The position numbers and the translations under genes are program-made. A stretch of DNA of 36,880 nucleotides from Paenibacillus terrae (lineage in GTDB: Bacteria; Bacillota; Bacilli; Paenibacillales; Paenibacillaceae). The notes beneath the pieces are model-generated. The model was given only the letters and a program-made list of their open reading frames with translations, made no database searches and had not been told where the DNA came from. Numbering within the stretch: position 1 is the stretch's first letter; each line of letters opens with the position of its first letter. Below are positions 9,067 through 17,479 of the stretch, in pieces. Location of the stretch: assembly GCF_005217525.1 (NCBI RefSeq), contig NZ_PNXQ01000003.1, forward strand, positions 32,365 through 69,244. Direction: 5' to 3'.

Positions 9067-12000
9067 CTATTCTACGCCAACCTCAGAGCCTTCCAGATTC
9101 AAACTCAGCTTGTCGCTGGTTGTATCATCTTCATCATCAAGCTCTCTCATTTCGATCTCTTGTTCGTCTTCAGACAGAATCTTCACGTCCATACCCAAGC
9201 TTTGCAGCTCTTTGATCAAGACCTTGAATGATTCAGGCACACCCGGTTCAGGAACATTTTCACCTTTGACGATGGATTCGTAAGTTTTAACACGTCCAAC
9301 CACATCATCGGATTTAACAGTTAAAATTTCCTGAAGCGTGTAAGCCGCGCCGTAGGCTTCCAGTGCCCATACTTCCATCTCACCGAAACGCTGACCACCG
9401 AATTGAGCTTTACCACCCAACGGCTGTTGCGTAACGAGAGAGTAAGGACCTGTAGAACGAGCATGGATTTTATCGTCAACCATGTGCGCCAGTTTAATCA
9501 TGTGCATGACACCGACAGTAACTTCTCGTTCAAAACGATCGCCTGTACGTCCGTCATACAACACTGTCTTACCATTGCGCTGCATGCCTGCCTCTTCCAT
9601 CGTGTCGAACACGTCATACTCCTTGGCACCATCAAATACAGGCGTTGCCACATGAATACCAAGACGCATTGCGGCCATACCCAGATGAATTTCAAGCACC
9701 TGTCCGATGTTCATCCGTGAAGGTACGCCCAGCGGGTTCAGAACGACCTGTACTGGTGTACCGTCTGGCAAGAAAGGCATATCTTCTTCAGGCAAAATAC
9801 GGGCAACGACACCCTTGTTACCGTGACGTCCGGCCATTTTATCGCCTTCGGAAATTTTACGTTTTTGAGCAATATATACACGAACCAGTTGGTTCACGCC
9901 TGGTGGCAGTTCGTCGCCATTCTCACGTGTAAATACTTTGACGTCCACAACAATACCGTCTGTTCCGTGAGGAACTCTCAAGGAAGTGTCGCGAACCTCG
10001 CGTGCCTTCTCACCAAAGATCGCATGCAAGAGGCGTTCTTCGGCTGTCAACTCCGTCACACCCTTAGGTGTTACTTTACCAACGAGAATGTCACCTGCGC
10101 CGATTTCGGCACCAATGCGGATAATTCCACGCTCATCCAGATTACGAAGCGCTTCTTCACCGACATTCGGGATATCACGAGTGATCTCTTCCGGTCCAAG
10201 CTTCGTATCGCGGGCTTCGGATTCGTATTCCTCAATATGAATGGAGGTGTATACGTCTTCCTTAACCAGCTTCTCACTCAACAGGATCGCATCCTCATAG
10301 TTGTAACCTTCCCAAGTCATGAAGGCAACGACAACGTTACGTCCCAATGCCAACTCGCCCATCTCTGTGGAAGGACCATCTGCGAGAATATCGCCAGCTT
10401 TCACCACATCGCCTCTGTTGACGATTGGACGTTGGTTAATGCATGTTCCTTGGTTCGAACGCATAAATTTGTGTAATTTATACTTAACGATGTCGCCCTT
10501 CACTTCGGAACCATCTACGGTTTCGATACGGCGCAACCAAATTTCGTTAGCTGAAGAACGTTCGATCACACCATCGTATTTGGATACAATACATACCCCG
10601 GAATCTTTCGCAGCTTTATGCTCCATTCCTGTTCCGACCAAAGGAGACTTTGGAATCAACAATGGAACGGCCTGCCGCTGCATGTTGGAACCCATCAACG
10701 CACGGTTGGAGTCATCGTTCTCCAGGAACGGAATCAGTGCAGTTGCCACGGACACAACCTGTTTAGGTGATACGTCCATATAGTCAACACGACTACTTGC
10801 CATTGGAATGATGTTATCAGACTGCTTGTTGTAACGGACAATGACGACCTCTTCCTTAAAGGTACTGTCCTCTGTCAGTTCCTCATTTGCCTGAGCTACG
10901 ATGTAGTTATCTTCTTCATCAGCCGTCAGGTAATCAATTTGGTCTGTAACTTTTCCGGTTTTCGGATCAACCCAGCGATAGGGAGCTTCGATAAATCCGT
11001 ACTCGTTGATACGCGCGAAGGTAGACAAGGAGTTGATCAAACCAATGTTTGGTCCCTCTGGTGTCTCGATAGGACACATGCGGCCGTAGTGACTCGGATG
11101 GACGTCACGTACTTCCATGCCCGCGCGTTCGCGTGTCAAACCGCCGGGTCCGAGTGCGGACAAACGACGTTTGTGGGTCAATTCGGCAAGCGGATTCGTC
11201 TGATCCATAAACTGCGACAACTGGGAGCTACCAAAAAACTCCTTAATCGAAGCAATTACTGGACGTATGTTAATCAGCGCCTGTGGCGTAATCACATTAG
11301 CATCCTGAATCGACATTCTTTCGCGCACCACGCGTTCCATACGGGATAAACCTATACGGAACTGGTTCTGAAGCAATTCACCTACAGAGCGCAAACGACG
11401 GTTGCCCAAATGATCAATATCGTCTGTGCTTCCGATTCCATGAAGTAAGTTAATAAAATAACTGATGGAGGAAATAATATCGGCAGGCGTAATATTTTTA
11501 ACCGATTTATCAATATTTCCGTTGGCAATCAGTTTTACAACTTTACCATCCTCAATCGGCGAGAATATGTCGATCGTTTGAAGAGGAATATCGTTGCTTT
11601 CCAGTACGCCAGTAGCAACATGATACGTACGGTGTCCTACCGATTCCTCAAGCTGGGCCAAAATCTCGTCCAACAGGCGGCGATCCACCATTTGTCCTGC
11701 TTCAGCGATGATTTCACCGGTTGTCGTATCAATCAAAGTCTCAGCAAGCCGTTGATTGAACAGACGGTTTTTGATGTGAAGCTTTTTATTGATTTTGTAA
11801 CGGCCTACGTTGGCCAGATCATAACGTTTTGGATCAAAGAAACGTGCAACGAGCAAGCTCTTTGCATTATCCAGTGTAGGTGGCTCACCCGGACGAAGAC
11901 GCTCATAAATCTCAATCAGCGCTTTTTCCGTAGAGTCCGTATTGTCTTTATCAAGAGTATTACGGATATATTCGTCATTGCCGAGCAAATCCAGAATCTC

Positions 12001-12612
12001 AGCATCAGTGCCAAAGCCAAGCGCACGCAGCAACACCGTAACCGGAATTTTACGGGTACGGTCAATCCGGACATAGATAATGTCCTTCGCATCCATCTCC
12101 AGTTCGAGCCAAGCCCCCCGGTTAGGAATTACCGTTGCGGTGTATGTTGTTTTCGCATTCTTGTCGACTTTTGTGCTGAAATAGACGCTGGGAGAGCGAA
12201 CCAACTGGCTGACAATAACCCGTTCCGCACCGTTAATAATAAACGTACCCGTATCAGTCATCAGCGGGAAGTCTCCCATGAATACTTCCTGCTCTTTCAC
12301 TTCCCCGGTCTCTTTATTAATAAGCCGGACTTTTACCCGAAGCGGTGCTGCATACGTTACGTCGCGTTCCTTTGCGTCGTCAACGGTATATTTAGGTTCT
12401 CCGAGAGAATAGTCGATAAACTCCAAAATCAGATTTCCTGTGAAATCCTGAATTGGCGAAATATCCCGAAACATCTCCCGCAATCCTTCCTCCAAAAACC
12501 AATCATAGGATTTTTGCTGGATCTCAATCAGGTTCGGAACCTCAAGTACCTCGTTAATACGTGCATAACTGCGCCGAGTGCGTCGACCATATTGAACAAG
12601 ATGTCCTGCCAA
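9067..12612 (-). CDS. rpoB: DNA-directed RNA polymerase subunit beta
   Basis: Beta forms the other half of the RNA polymerase active-site cleft and contains the rifampicin pocket. I place the start at the TTG of position 12612 ([18 protein letters not shown], 1181 residues), because AGGGGTGA lies about 7 nt upstream. An ATG at 12630 in the same frame overlaps that site and adds six residues. The rifampicin region around 470-500 reads [21 protein letters not shown] then LSALGPGG, with the wild-type Asp, His and Ser, so a sensitive allele is predicted. The C-terminal region has [16 protein letters not shown] and [21 protein letters not shown]. It has its own promoter 310 bp upstream and is followed by rpoC. 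Confidence 0.98.
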   Translation of the reverse strand: MAGHLVQYGRRTRRSYARINEVLEVPNLIEIQQKSYDWFLEEGLREMFRDISPIQDFTGNLILEFIDYSLGEPKYTVDDAKERDVTYAAPLRVKVRLINKETGEVKEQEVFMGDFPLMTDTGTFIINGAERVIVSQLVRSPSVYFSTKVDKNAKTTYTATVIPNRGAWLELEMDAKDIIYVRIDRTRKIPVTVLLRALGFGTDAEILDLLGNDEYIRNTLDKDNTDSTEKALIEIYERLRPGEPPTLDNAKSLLVARFFDPKRYDLANVGRYKINKKLHIKNRLFNQRLAETLIDTTTGEIIAEAGQMVDRRLLDEILAQLEESVGHRTYHVATGVLESNDIPLQTIDIFSPIEDGKVVKLIANGNIDKSVKNITPADIISSISYFINLLHGIGSTDDIDHLGNRRLRSVGELLQNQFRIGLSRMERVVRERMSIQDANVITPQALINIRPVIASIKEFFGSSQLSQFMDQTNPLAELTHKRRLSALGPGGLTRERAGMEVRDVHPSHYGRMCPIETPEGPNIGLINSLSTFARINEYGFIEAPYRWVDPKTGKVTDQIDYLTADEEDNYIVAQANEELTEDSTFKEEVVIVRYNKQSDNIIPMASSRVDYMDVSPKQVVSVATALIPFLENDDSNRALMGSNMQRQAVPLLIPKSPLVGTGMEHKAAKDSGVCIVSKYDGVIERSSANEIWLRRIETVDGSEVKGDIVKYKLHKFMRSNQGTCINQRPIVNRGDVVKAGDILADGPSTEMGELALGRNVVVAFMTWEGYNYEDAILLSEKLVKEDVYTSIHIEEYESEARDTKLGPEEITRDIPNVGEEALRNLDERGIIRIGAEIGAGDILVGKVTPKGVTELTAEERLLHAIFGEKAREVRDTSLRVPHGTDGIVVDVKVFTRENGDELPPGVNQLVRVYIAQKRKISEGDKMAGRHGNKGVVARILPEEDMPFLPDGTPVQVVLNPLGVPSRMNIGQVLEIHLGMAAMRLGIHVATPVFDGAKEYDVFDTMEEAGMQRNGKTVLYDGRTGDRFEREVTVGVMHMIKLAHMVDDKIHARSTGPYSLVTQQPLGGKAQFGGQRFGEMEVWALEAYGAAYTLQEILTVKSDDVVGRVKTYESIVKGENVPEPGVPESFKVLIKELQSLGMDVKILSEDEQEIEMRELDDEDDTTSDKLSLNLEGSEVGVE

Positions 12613-12913
12613 CTTAAACTCACCCCTCATGTCTACTCACTTTAAAAATTCATTGCGAACCTTTGTTTGTGACCTTATAATAAGACACATACAGAAGATT
12701 CAATCCACAAATACAGAAAAGCCCTTACTCGAATGCATTCGAAAAAAGAGCGACGTATCTGCAGAATCCTCTTACCGGAAGATCTTCATCACTTGTAGAT
12801 TTGCCCAAAATGATTGTATTATACGTAATAAGTATAATTACTATACCCTTCTACGCATAAACCTATTGACATTTCAACAAACTAAAGCCATGGAGGGCAT
12901 CCTAATACTGACA
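12613..12913 (-). other. about 300-nt untranslated leader of rpoB
   Basis: From the predicted start site near 12914 to the rpoB TTG lie about 300 nt with no recognisable gene. The segment is A+T-rich. It contains a perfect 7-bp inverted repeat with a 7-nt spacer (12818-12838) and a perfect palindrome CGAATGCATTCG (12730-12741) next to a T-run on the transcribed strand. Either could form RNA structure or bind protein. No known RNA family is recognised. Confidence 0.5.
12818..12838. promoter_or_regulatory. operator-like inverted repeat in the rpoB leader
   Basis: ATTATAC (12818-12824) and GTATAAT (12832-12838) are perfect inverted heptads with a 7-bp spacer and a centre-to-centre distance of 14 bp. 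This resembles a dimeric repressor site lying about 85 bp downstream of the predicted rpoB start. The halves also look like -10 hexamers, so part of the symmetry may come from A+T richness. Confidence 0.35.
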
Positions 12914-12920
12914 TTTTAAA

Positions 12921-12949
12921 ATAATATCACAGACCAGGATTCAAGTCAA
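12921..12949 (-). promoter_or_regulatory. SigA-type extended -10 promoter for rpoB-rpoC
   Basis: On the minus strand TTGACT (12944-12949) and TATTAT (12921-12926) are 17 bp apart, with TG one base upstream of the -10, making an extended -10 element. It lies just past the ybxB stop codon, so rpoB-rpoC can be transcribed independently of rplJ-rplL and ybxB. Confidence 0.75.
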
Positions 12950-12967
12950 TGGTCCTTTTGCATTTTT

Positions 12968-13570
12968 CTAAAACTTTTTTTCTGCCTTCAAAATACGGTA
13001 GCCTTTATCCTTCGTAACTTCCTCCACACGTCCGAAAAGGCTCTCGATTTTAGCGCTTGCCGAAGGGGCACCCTGCTTTTTCTGAATAACCACCCACAAA
13101 GCCCCACCTTCATTTAAATGCTCATAAGCAAGCTCAAAAATGGTATGCACGGTTTCCTTACCCGCACGTATAGGCGGATTCGTTAGAATCACGTCAAAAC
13201 GATCATCTTTCACTCTCTCAAACAGATCGCTTTGCTTTATGGTCACATTGGTAATCCCATTCCGCTCCGCATTCTCTATTGCCAGTTGAACGGCTCGCTC
13301 GTTAATATCCACCATTGTAACGTGACCATCCGGTACAAGCGCTGCTGCTGTCAAACCAATCGGTCCATAGCCGCACCCTACATCCAGCACCGAAGCCTGC
13401 GCAGGAAGCTGCATCGTCTCAATTAGCACACGGCTACCGTAATCAATCCCCTGCTTGGAGAAAACGCCTGAATCGCTGGCAAAACGGTATGTTCGCCCCC
13501 GCAGCACTGTCTCGAGGCTCCTCCGTTTATGCGCCGTTTCTGGCCGTTTGGAGTAATAATGATCAGACAT
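12968..13570 (-). CDS. RsmC-like class I SAM-dependent methyltransferase (YbxB)
   Basis: This is a 200-residue small methyltransferase related to the C-terminal domain of 16S rRNA guanine methyltransferase RsmC. The SAM-binding motif I LDVGCGYGPIG is near 62-72, the acidic motif II VDIN near 87-90, and the catalytic NPP motif is LTNPPIRAGK near 129-138. RsmC itself has an extra N-terminal domain that is missing here, so the exact substrate is uncertain; rRNA guanine-N2 is the best guess. It starts at an ATG after AAGGAGGTGGTC, between the rplJ-rplL attenuator and the rpoB promoter. This is the same position as ybxB in B. subtilis. Confidence 0.93.
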   Translation of the reverse strand: MSDHYYSKRPETAHKRRSLETVLRGRTYRFASDSGVFSKQGIDYGSRVLIETMQLPAQASVLDVGCGYGPIGLTAAALVPDGHVTMVDINERAVQLAIENAERNGITNVTIKQSDLFERVKDDRFDVILTNPPIRAGKETVHTIFELAYEHLNEGGALWVVIQKKQGAPSASAKIESLFGRVEEVTKDKGYRILKAEKKF

Positions 13571-13651
13571 TCATGACCACCTCCTTGGTTGTAATACCAT
13601 CATAGCCTTCACTATAACGTCTCAGACATGCTTGTACTGCCGTTTTACAGC

Positions 13652-13687
13652 AACAAACCCCTTGAAGATCACCTCAAGGGGTTTGTT
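13652..13687 (-). terminator. hairpin terminator or attenuator after rplL
   Basis: A perfect 14-bp stem (13652-13665 with 13674-13687) with an 8-nt loop lies 31 bp after the rplL stop. On the transcribed strand the 3' arm ends in TTTGTT and continues GCTGT, so the U-tract is broken. Partial termination with read-through into ybxB is plausible, which would lower expression of the genes downstream of the abundant L7/L12. Confidence 0.7.
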
Positions 13688-13717
13688 TTAGTACATTGTC
13701 CGCTAGATAGCAGTCAA

Positions 13718-14083
13718 TTATTTCACTTCTACGGAAGCGCCTGCTTCTTCCAATTTCGCTTTCAAGGAATCAGCTTCTTCTTTCGCAATTTTTTCTTTCA
13801 GTGGTTTTGGAGCGTTGTCAACCAGTTCTTTTGCTTCTTTCAGGCCAAGACCTGTGATTTCGCGAACTGCTTTGATAACGTTGATTTTGGAAGCGCCAGC
13901 GCTTGTCAAAATTACGTCGAACTCGGATTGCTCAGCTTCTGCTGCGCCGCCTGCTGCGCCACCTGCTACAGCTACTGGAGCTGCTGCAGTTACGCCGAAT
14001 TCTTCTTCGATTGCTTTCACGAGATCGTTCAGTTCCAATACGGACATACCTTTAATTGCTTCCAAGATTTGCTCTTTACTCAT
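13718..14083 (-). CDS. rplL: 50S ribosomal protein L7/L12
   Basis: L7/L12 forms the flexible ribosomal stalk that recruits and activates translation GTPases. The 121-residue protein has the N-terminal dimerisation helices ([21 protein letters not shown]), an alanine/glycine-rich hinge near 37-50 and the C-terminal factor-binding domain with [20 protein letters not shown]. Its ATG follows TGGAGGTTCAACC. It is co-transcribed with rplJ (69-bp gap) and followed by a hairpin attenuator. Confidence 0.99.
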   Translation of the reverse strand: MSKEQILEAIKGMSVLELNDLVKAIEEEFGVTAAAPVAVAGGAAGGAAEAEQSEFDVILTSAGASKINVIKAVREITGLGLKEAKELVDNAPKPLKEKIAKEEADSLKAKLEEAGASVEVK

Positions 14084-14152
14084 GGTTGAACCTCCATTTA
14101 AATTCTTATTTTTTTGTTTTCAATCTGCTATACAGCAGCTTTAGACCCTAAC

Positions 14153-14656
14153 TTATGCGCTTTGCTCTTCTTTTTCTGCAACAGCTTTAACTGCAAGCGC
14201 GAAGTTGCGCACAGGAGCTTGAAGCACGCTGAGGAGCATGGAAAGAAGACCTTCGCGGGATGGCAGTTCTGCCAGCGCTTTGATTTCCTCAACACCGATA
14301 ACACGGCCTTCTACAACTGCACCTTTCAGTTCCAGCGCAGTGTTTTTCTTAGCGAAATCATTCAAGATTTTAGCTGCAGACACTGCATCATCTTTGCCGA
14401 ACGCGATTGCAGTAGGACCTGTCAATACTGCGTCCAGTTCAGTCAATTCTGCTGCCGCAGTTGCACGACGGAGCAGCGTGTTTTTCAGCACTTGAAACTC
14501 GATTCCGGCTTCGCGAAGCTGCTTACGCAGCTCAGTTACTTGGGCAACATTCAGACCGCGATAGTCAGCAACCACAGTCGTTACGCTCTCGCGCAATTTT
14601 GCAGCTACAACTTCAACAGCTTCTTGTTTTGCTTGAATCACTTTTGCATTTGCCAA
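14153..14656 (-). CDS. rplJ: 50S ribosomal protein L10
   Basis: L10 anchors the L7/L12 dimers to 23S rRNA at the stalk base. I place the start at TTG 14656 ([15 protein letters not shown], 167 residues), because AGGAGGTG ends 6 nt upstream. The GTG at 14665 overlaps that site. Conserved blocks are [20 protein letters not shown] (near 30-49), TGPTAIAF and [15 protein letters not shown], then the C-terminal helix that binds L7/L12. It is preceded by an L10 leader with a terminator, so autoregulation by the L10-L12 complex is expected. Confidence 0.98.
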   Translation of the reverse strand: MANAKVIQAKQEAVEVVAAKLRESVTTVVADYRGLNVAQVTELRKQLREAGIEFQVLKNTLLRRATAAAELTELDAVLTGPTAIAFGKDDAVSAAKILNDFAKKNTALELKGAVVEGRVIGVEEIKALAELPSREGLLSMLLSVLQAPVRNFALAVKAVAEKEEQSA

Positions 14657-14734
14657 ACTGTACACCTCCTGATCAATTTATCCGCTCTGCTCGACCAACC
14701 TATCCGGTGATCGCCCAAAGCTACCTTCATGAGC

Positions 14735-14766
14735 ATGAAAAAAGCCTCCGTAGAGTACGAAGGCTT
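14735..14766 (-). terminator. attenuator hairpin of the L10 leader
   Basis: This is an 11-bp stem (14742-14752 with 14756-14766) with a U6 run encoded at 14736-14741. It is the terminator half of the L10 leader and lies about 80 nt upstream of the rplJ start. Confidence 0.88.
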
Positions 14767-14880
14767 GATAAATCCACATGGACGGGACGAGCCCGTCACA
14801 TGAAACGTTCTATCATAACACCTCGGTAGGAAATTAAGCCCAGAGGCACCTACTGTCTACGGTAAGCATATTCAACTTTA
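14736..14880 (-). ncRNA. ribosomal protein L10 leader (autoregulatory attenuator)
   Basis: The segment between the rplJ promoter and gene reads, on the minus strand, ACCGTAGACAGTAGGTGC, then CTTAATTTCCTACCGAGGTG, then an attenuator hairpin. These are hallmarks of the L10 leader that binds the L10(L12)4 complex. The hairpin arms are 14742-14752 and 14756-14766 (11 bp with one G-U, 3-nt loop), followed by TTTTTTC on the transcribed strand. Excess L10-L12 is expected to favour termination before rplJ. Confidence 0.9.
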
Positions 14881-14911
14881 ATGGTCAGCCACACGGACTC
14901 ACAACTTTTAC

Positions 14912-14940
14912 AGAATAACAAAATCAATTGAACGTGTCAA
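14912..14940 (-). promoter_or_regulatory. SigA-type promoter for rplJ-rplL
   Basis: On the minus strand TTGACA (14935-14940) and TATTCT (14912-14917) are 17 bp apart with TG one base upstream of the -10. It lies 9 bp past the rplA stop and just upstream of the L10 leader, giving rplJ-rplL independent transcription. Confidence 0.82.
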
Positions 14941-14948
14941 TTAAAATA

Positions 14949-15641
14949 TTATTTGTAAACAGATGCGTTCACACGAGCACTTGGTCCCATAGTCGAAGAA
15001 ATAGCGATGTTTTTCAGGTATACACCTTTAGCAGCCGCTGGCTTCGCACGGTTCAAGGCTTCGATCAAAGCTTTAAGATTCTCGTTCAGTTGTTCAGCAC
15101 TGAAGGATGCTTTGCCGATTGGCGCATGAATTTGACCCGCTTTGTCGAGACGGTATTCGATTTTACCGGCTTTAATTTCTTGAACAGCCTTGGCAACGTC
15201 GAAAGTAACTGTGCCTGCTTTAGGGTTTGGCATTAGGCCTTTACCACCAAGCAAACGACCCAGTTTACCAACCTCACTCATCATATCAGGTGTCGCAACG
15301 CAGACGTCGAATTCGAACCAGCCTTGTTGAATTTTGTTGATCATATCTTGATCGCCAACAAAATCAGCGCCAGCAGCTTCGGCTTCTTTCACTTTGTCAC
15401 CTTTTGCAAATACCAGAACACGTTGTGTTTTACCCGTACCATGCGGCAGGACAACAACACCACGAACAGCCTGGTCTTGTTTACGGGAATCTACGCCCAG
15501 ACGGACTGCTGCTTCAACAGTTTCGTCAAATTTAGCAGTTGCGCCTTTTTTCACCAATTCAACGGCTTCCAAAGGCTCATAAGTCGCTTCGCTGTCAATC
15601 AACTTAGCGGCTTCCAAGTATTTCTTACCATGTTTAGCCAT
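14949..15641 (-). CDS. rplA: 50S ribosomal protein L1
   Basis: L1 forms the mobile L1 stalk that guides deacylated tRNA from the ribosome. I choose the ATG at 15641 ([19 protein letters not shown], 230 residues), which follows AAGGAGGAAAAGATT. The longer frame to 15701 adds 20 residues with no family match and runs through a hairpin region. Conserved segments include [20 protein letters not shown] (near 68-87) and the signature [21 protein letters not shown] (near 128-148). It is 88 bp after rplK, with an RNA hairpin in the gap. Confidence 0.98.
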   Translation of the reverse strand: MAKHGKKYLEAAKLIDSEATYEPLEAVELVKKGATAKFDETVEAAVRLGVDSRKQDQAVRGVVVLPHGTGKTQRVLVFAKGDKVKEAEAAGADFVGDQDMINKIQQGWFEFDVCVATPDMMSEVGKLGRLLGGKGLMPNPKAGTVTFDVAKAVQEIKAGKIEYRLDKAGQIHAPIGKASFSAEQLNENLKALIEALNRAKPAAAKGVYLKNIAISSTMGPSARVNASVYK

Positions 15642-15687
15642 AATCTTTTCCTCCTTATGTGGTATTAGCGGATATTCCTCCCACACT

Positions 15688-15711
15688 TGCCGGACAGTCA
15701 AACTGTCGGCA
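15688..15711 (-). other. hairpin in the rplK-rplA gap
   Basis: TGCCG-G-ACAGT (15688-15698) pairs with ACTGT-CGGCA (15702-15711) as 10 base pairs with a single bulged base and a 3-nt loop. There is no U-tract. It lies between the rplK stop and the rplA ribosome binding site. L1 represses its own operon through an rRNA-like mRNA site in several bacteria, so a translational operator is a possibility, but I cannot show the L1-binding consensus here. Confidence 0.5.
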
Positions 15712-15729
15712 CACGAAGACTAATAAAAA

Positions 15730-16155
15730 TTAGTCTACGATGGTGATACCCATGCTGCGAGCAGTACCTTCAACCATACGCATTGCCGATTCTACGGAAG
15801 CTGCGTTAAGGTCAGGCATTTTTTGCTCAGCAATTTGACGAACGGTAGCGCGATTTACAGTTGCAACTTTCGTTTTGTTCGGTTCACCGGAACCTTTTTC
15901 GATTTTAGCAGCAACTTTCAACAGCACAGCAGCCGGTGGAGTTTTGGTGATGAACGTAAAAGAACGATCTTCAAACACCGAAATTTCAACCGGGATGATC
16001 AGGCCTGCTTGATCAGCAGTACGAGCATTGAACTCTTTACAGAATGCCATGATGTTGACACCTGCTTGACCCAAAGCCGGACCTACTGGAGGCGCTGGAT
16101 TAGCTTTACCTGCAGGGATCTGCAGTTTTACCATTTTGATTACCTTTTTTGCCAC
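15730..16155 (-). CDS. rplK: 50S ribosomal protein L11
   Basis: L11 binds the GTPase-associated centre of 23S rRNA and is needed for RelA-type stringent response sensing. I choose the GTG at 16155 ([20 protein letters not shown], 141 residues) because AAGGAGGTG lies 6 nt upstream. A GTG at 16164 overlaps that site. The N-terminal [17 protein letters not shown] motif and the C-terminal rRNA-binding sequence [25 protein letters not shown] are intact. It heads the rplK-rplA pair, 73 bp after nusG. Confidence 0.98.
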   Translation of the reverse strand: MAKKVIKMVKLQIPAGKANPAPPVGPALGQAGVNIMAFCKEFNARTADQAGLIIPVEISVFEDRSFTFITKTPPAAVLLKVAAKIEKGSGEPNKTKVATVNRATVRQIAEQKMPDLNAASVESAMRMVEGTARSMGITIVD

Positions 16156-16228
16156 GGATGACACCTCCTTGACTCAATAGTGGTAGACGGACCTAATGAT
16201 CCTCCCACAAGAAACCTGTAAGAAAAAT

Positions 16229-16762
16229 CTATATTTTCTCCACCTGAGTATAATCCAACTCAAGCGGGGTTTCCCGTCCAAACATGTTAACGTGAACCTT
16301 AAGCTTGCTCTTCTCAACCAAAATTTCTTCCACGGAGCCCACAAAATTCGCAAAAGGACCAACTTTAATTCGCACGGATTCCTTAACATCGAATTCGATC
16401 TTCGGTTTCGGCTCTACCATGCCCATATGCTTCAGAATCTGTTCAACTTCTTCTGGAAGCAAAGCTGTCGGTTTGGAACCCGAGCCTGTTGATCCTACAA
16501 ATCCCGTAACACCTGGTGTGTTGCGCACAACGTACCAAGAGTCGTCGGTTTGAACCATTTCGACCAAGACATAACCAGGGTAAACTTTACGCATAACGGT
16601 TTTTTTCTTACCGTCCTTGGTTACCAGTTCTTCTTCCATTGGAACAAGAACGCGAAAAATCTTGTCCTCCATGCCCATGGACTCGACGCGTTTCTCCAAA
16701 TTGGCTTTGACTTTGTTCTCATACCCTGAATAGGTATGAACGACGTACCATCTTTTTTCCAT
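16229..16762 (-). CDS. nusG: transcription termination/antitermination factor NusG
   Basis: NusG binds the RNA polymerase clamp and modulates pausing, termination and coupling with translation. The 177-residue protein begins with the NGN domain (KRWYVVHTYSGYENKVKANLE) with a PGYVLVEM block near 61-68. It ends with the KOW domain (VGPFANFVGSVEEI, near 124-137, through to the C-terminus). It is 22 bp after secE, the universal secE-nusG pairing. Confidence 0.98.
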   Translation of the reverse strand: MEKRWYVVHTYSGYENKVKANLEKRVESMGMEDKIFRVLVPMEEELVTKDGKKKTVMRKVYPGYVLVEMVQTDDSWYVVRNTPGVTGFVGSTGSGSKPTALLPEEVEQILKHMGMVEPKPKIEFDVKESVRIKVGPFANFVGSVEEILVEKSKLKVHVNMFGRETPLELDYTQVEKI

Positions 16763-16784
16763 ATCAAGCCACCTGGAACCCTTC

Positions 16785-16976
16785 CTAAATAATCGCTTCG
16801 ATCACAGCGGAAATGCCGATATCGAGAACCCAAAAATAAATCGTGACAAACGCAATCGTCCCAATGACAATCAGCGTATAATTGGTCAGTTCTTTACGAT
16901 TGGGCCAGCGAACCTTCTTGAGTTCAGCCCAGCTTTCAGAGAAAAAGGAAAACAGAGACTTGAAACTGCGTTTCAC
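16785..16976 (-). CDS. secE: preprotein translocase subunit SecE
   Basis: SecE is the small clamp subunit of the SecYEG protein-export channel. The 63-residue protein has the conserved amphipathic segment SWAELKKVRWPNRKEL (near 15-30) and one transmembrane helix (near 33-53), typical of the short Gram-positive form. The start is a GTG preceded by GGAGGTGTAGTCGGC. It sits 20 bp after rpmG and 22 bp before nusG in one transcript. Confidence 0.97.
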   Translation of the reverse strand: MKRSFKSLFSFFSESWAELKKVRWPNRKELTNYTLIVIGTIAFVTIYFWVLDIGISAVIEAII

Positions 16977-16996
16977 GCCGACTACACCTCCAAAAA

Positions 16997-17146
16997 CTAT
17001 CTGGTTTCCCGATGAGAAGTCTGTTCGTTACAGGACTTACAGAATTTCTTCATCTCCATGCGGTCGGGGTGATTACGCTTGTTTTTCGTCGTTGTGTAAT
17101 TTCTTTGTTTGCATGTTGTACAAGCCAAAGTAATAATTACCCGCAT
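16997..17146 (-). CDS. rpmG: 50S ribosomal protein L33 (zinc form)
   Basis: Translation on the minus strand gives a 49-residue protein that begins [17 protein letters not shown] and ends [17 protein letters not shown]. The two CxxC pairs (residues 9/12 and 36/39) show the zinc-ribbon form of L33, which bacilli replace with a zinc-free paralogue under zinc limitation. The ATG follows GGGAGGTGCACATC. It is first in the rpmG-secE-nusG transcript, with a SigA promoter 85 bp upstream. Confidence 0.97.
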   Translation of the reverse strand: MRVIITLACTTCKQRNYTTTKNKRNHPDRMEMKKFCKSCNEQTSHRETR

Positions 17147-17197
17147 GATGTGCACCTCCCGAAGACATCCAACACCGGAAGTCTCATAATTGATCCT

Positions 17198-17250
17198 AAA
17201 AAAAACCGCGAATTTAGGCCTACCTAAAACACTTTATCACACGCGGTTTT
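17198..17250 (-). terminator. terminator hairpin overlapping the rpmG promoter
   Basis: On the minus strand AAAACCGCG (17242-17250) pairs with CGCGGTTTT (17202-17210), followed by a U-run. The loop holds a smaller TTTAGG/CCTAAA hairpin. The 5' arm lies inside the -35/-10 spacer of the rpmG promoter, so RNA started there lacks it. Only transcripts coming from upstream can form the terminator. This would insulate rpmG-secE-nusG from sigH transcription. Confidence 0.7.
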
Positions 17251-17259
17251 GCATGTCAA
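17231..17259 (-). promoter_or_regulatory. SigA-type promoter for rpmG-secE-nusG
   Basis: On the minus strand TTGACA (17254-17259) and TAAAGT (17231-17236) are exactly 17 bp apart, with TG one base upstream of the -10. The predicted start is near 17224, about 78 nt before rpmG. The promoter overlaps a terminator hairpin. Confidence 0.8.
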
Positions 17260-17432
17260 CGAATGTTTGCATACATTTTGCAGTCCCGGCTGTGGTGCAT
17301 TTTAACATCTGTTCATCCTTTAAAAATCATCTCTGAAAAACCTCTCCAAGATCCATGCGATATCTATTATTTATCTTTTTCAGTATAAATCATTCTTAAC
17401 ACATATAAACCTGCATATCCTGCCCTTAACGA

Positions 17433-17461
17433 ATAAAAAAAGACTCAAACTCGAGCCTTTT
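17433..17461 (-). terminator. intrinsic terminator after sigH
   Basis: AAAAGACTC (17438-17446) and GAGCCTTTT (17453-17461) form a 9-bp stem with one G-U pair and a 6-nt loop. On the minus strand it runs into a T-run (7 T) then ATTC. It begins 19 bp past the sigH stop. The remaining DNA to the rpmG promoter (about 17262-17430) is A+T-rich and holds at most a doubtful 23-codon frame. Confidence 0.85.
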
Positions 17462-17479
17462 CCCTGCCAGCCTCTACTT

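Noticed and set aside
10950..11230. rifampicin-resistance mutation in rpoB
   Set aside because: The key Asp, His and Ser of the rifampicin pocket are the wild-type residues.
11578..12645. 355-codon plus-strand frame opposite rpoB
   Set aside because: Antisense shadow of rpoB with no family match and no start signals.
12921..12960. GACCA/TGGTC inverted repeat as a ybxB terminator
   Set aside because: The stem is only 5-6 bp, it overlaps the rpoB promoter and the following T-run is interrupted. The promoter explanation is better.
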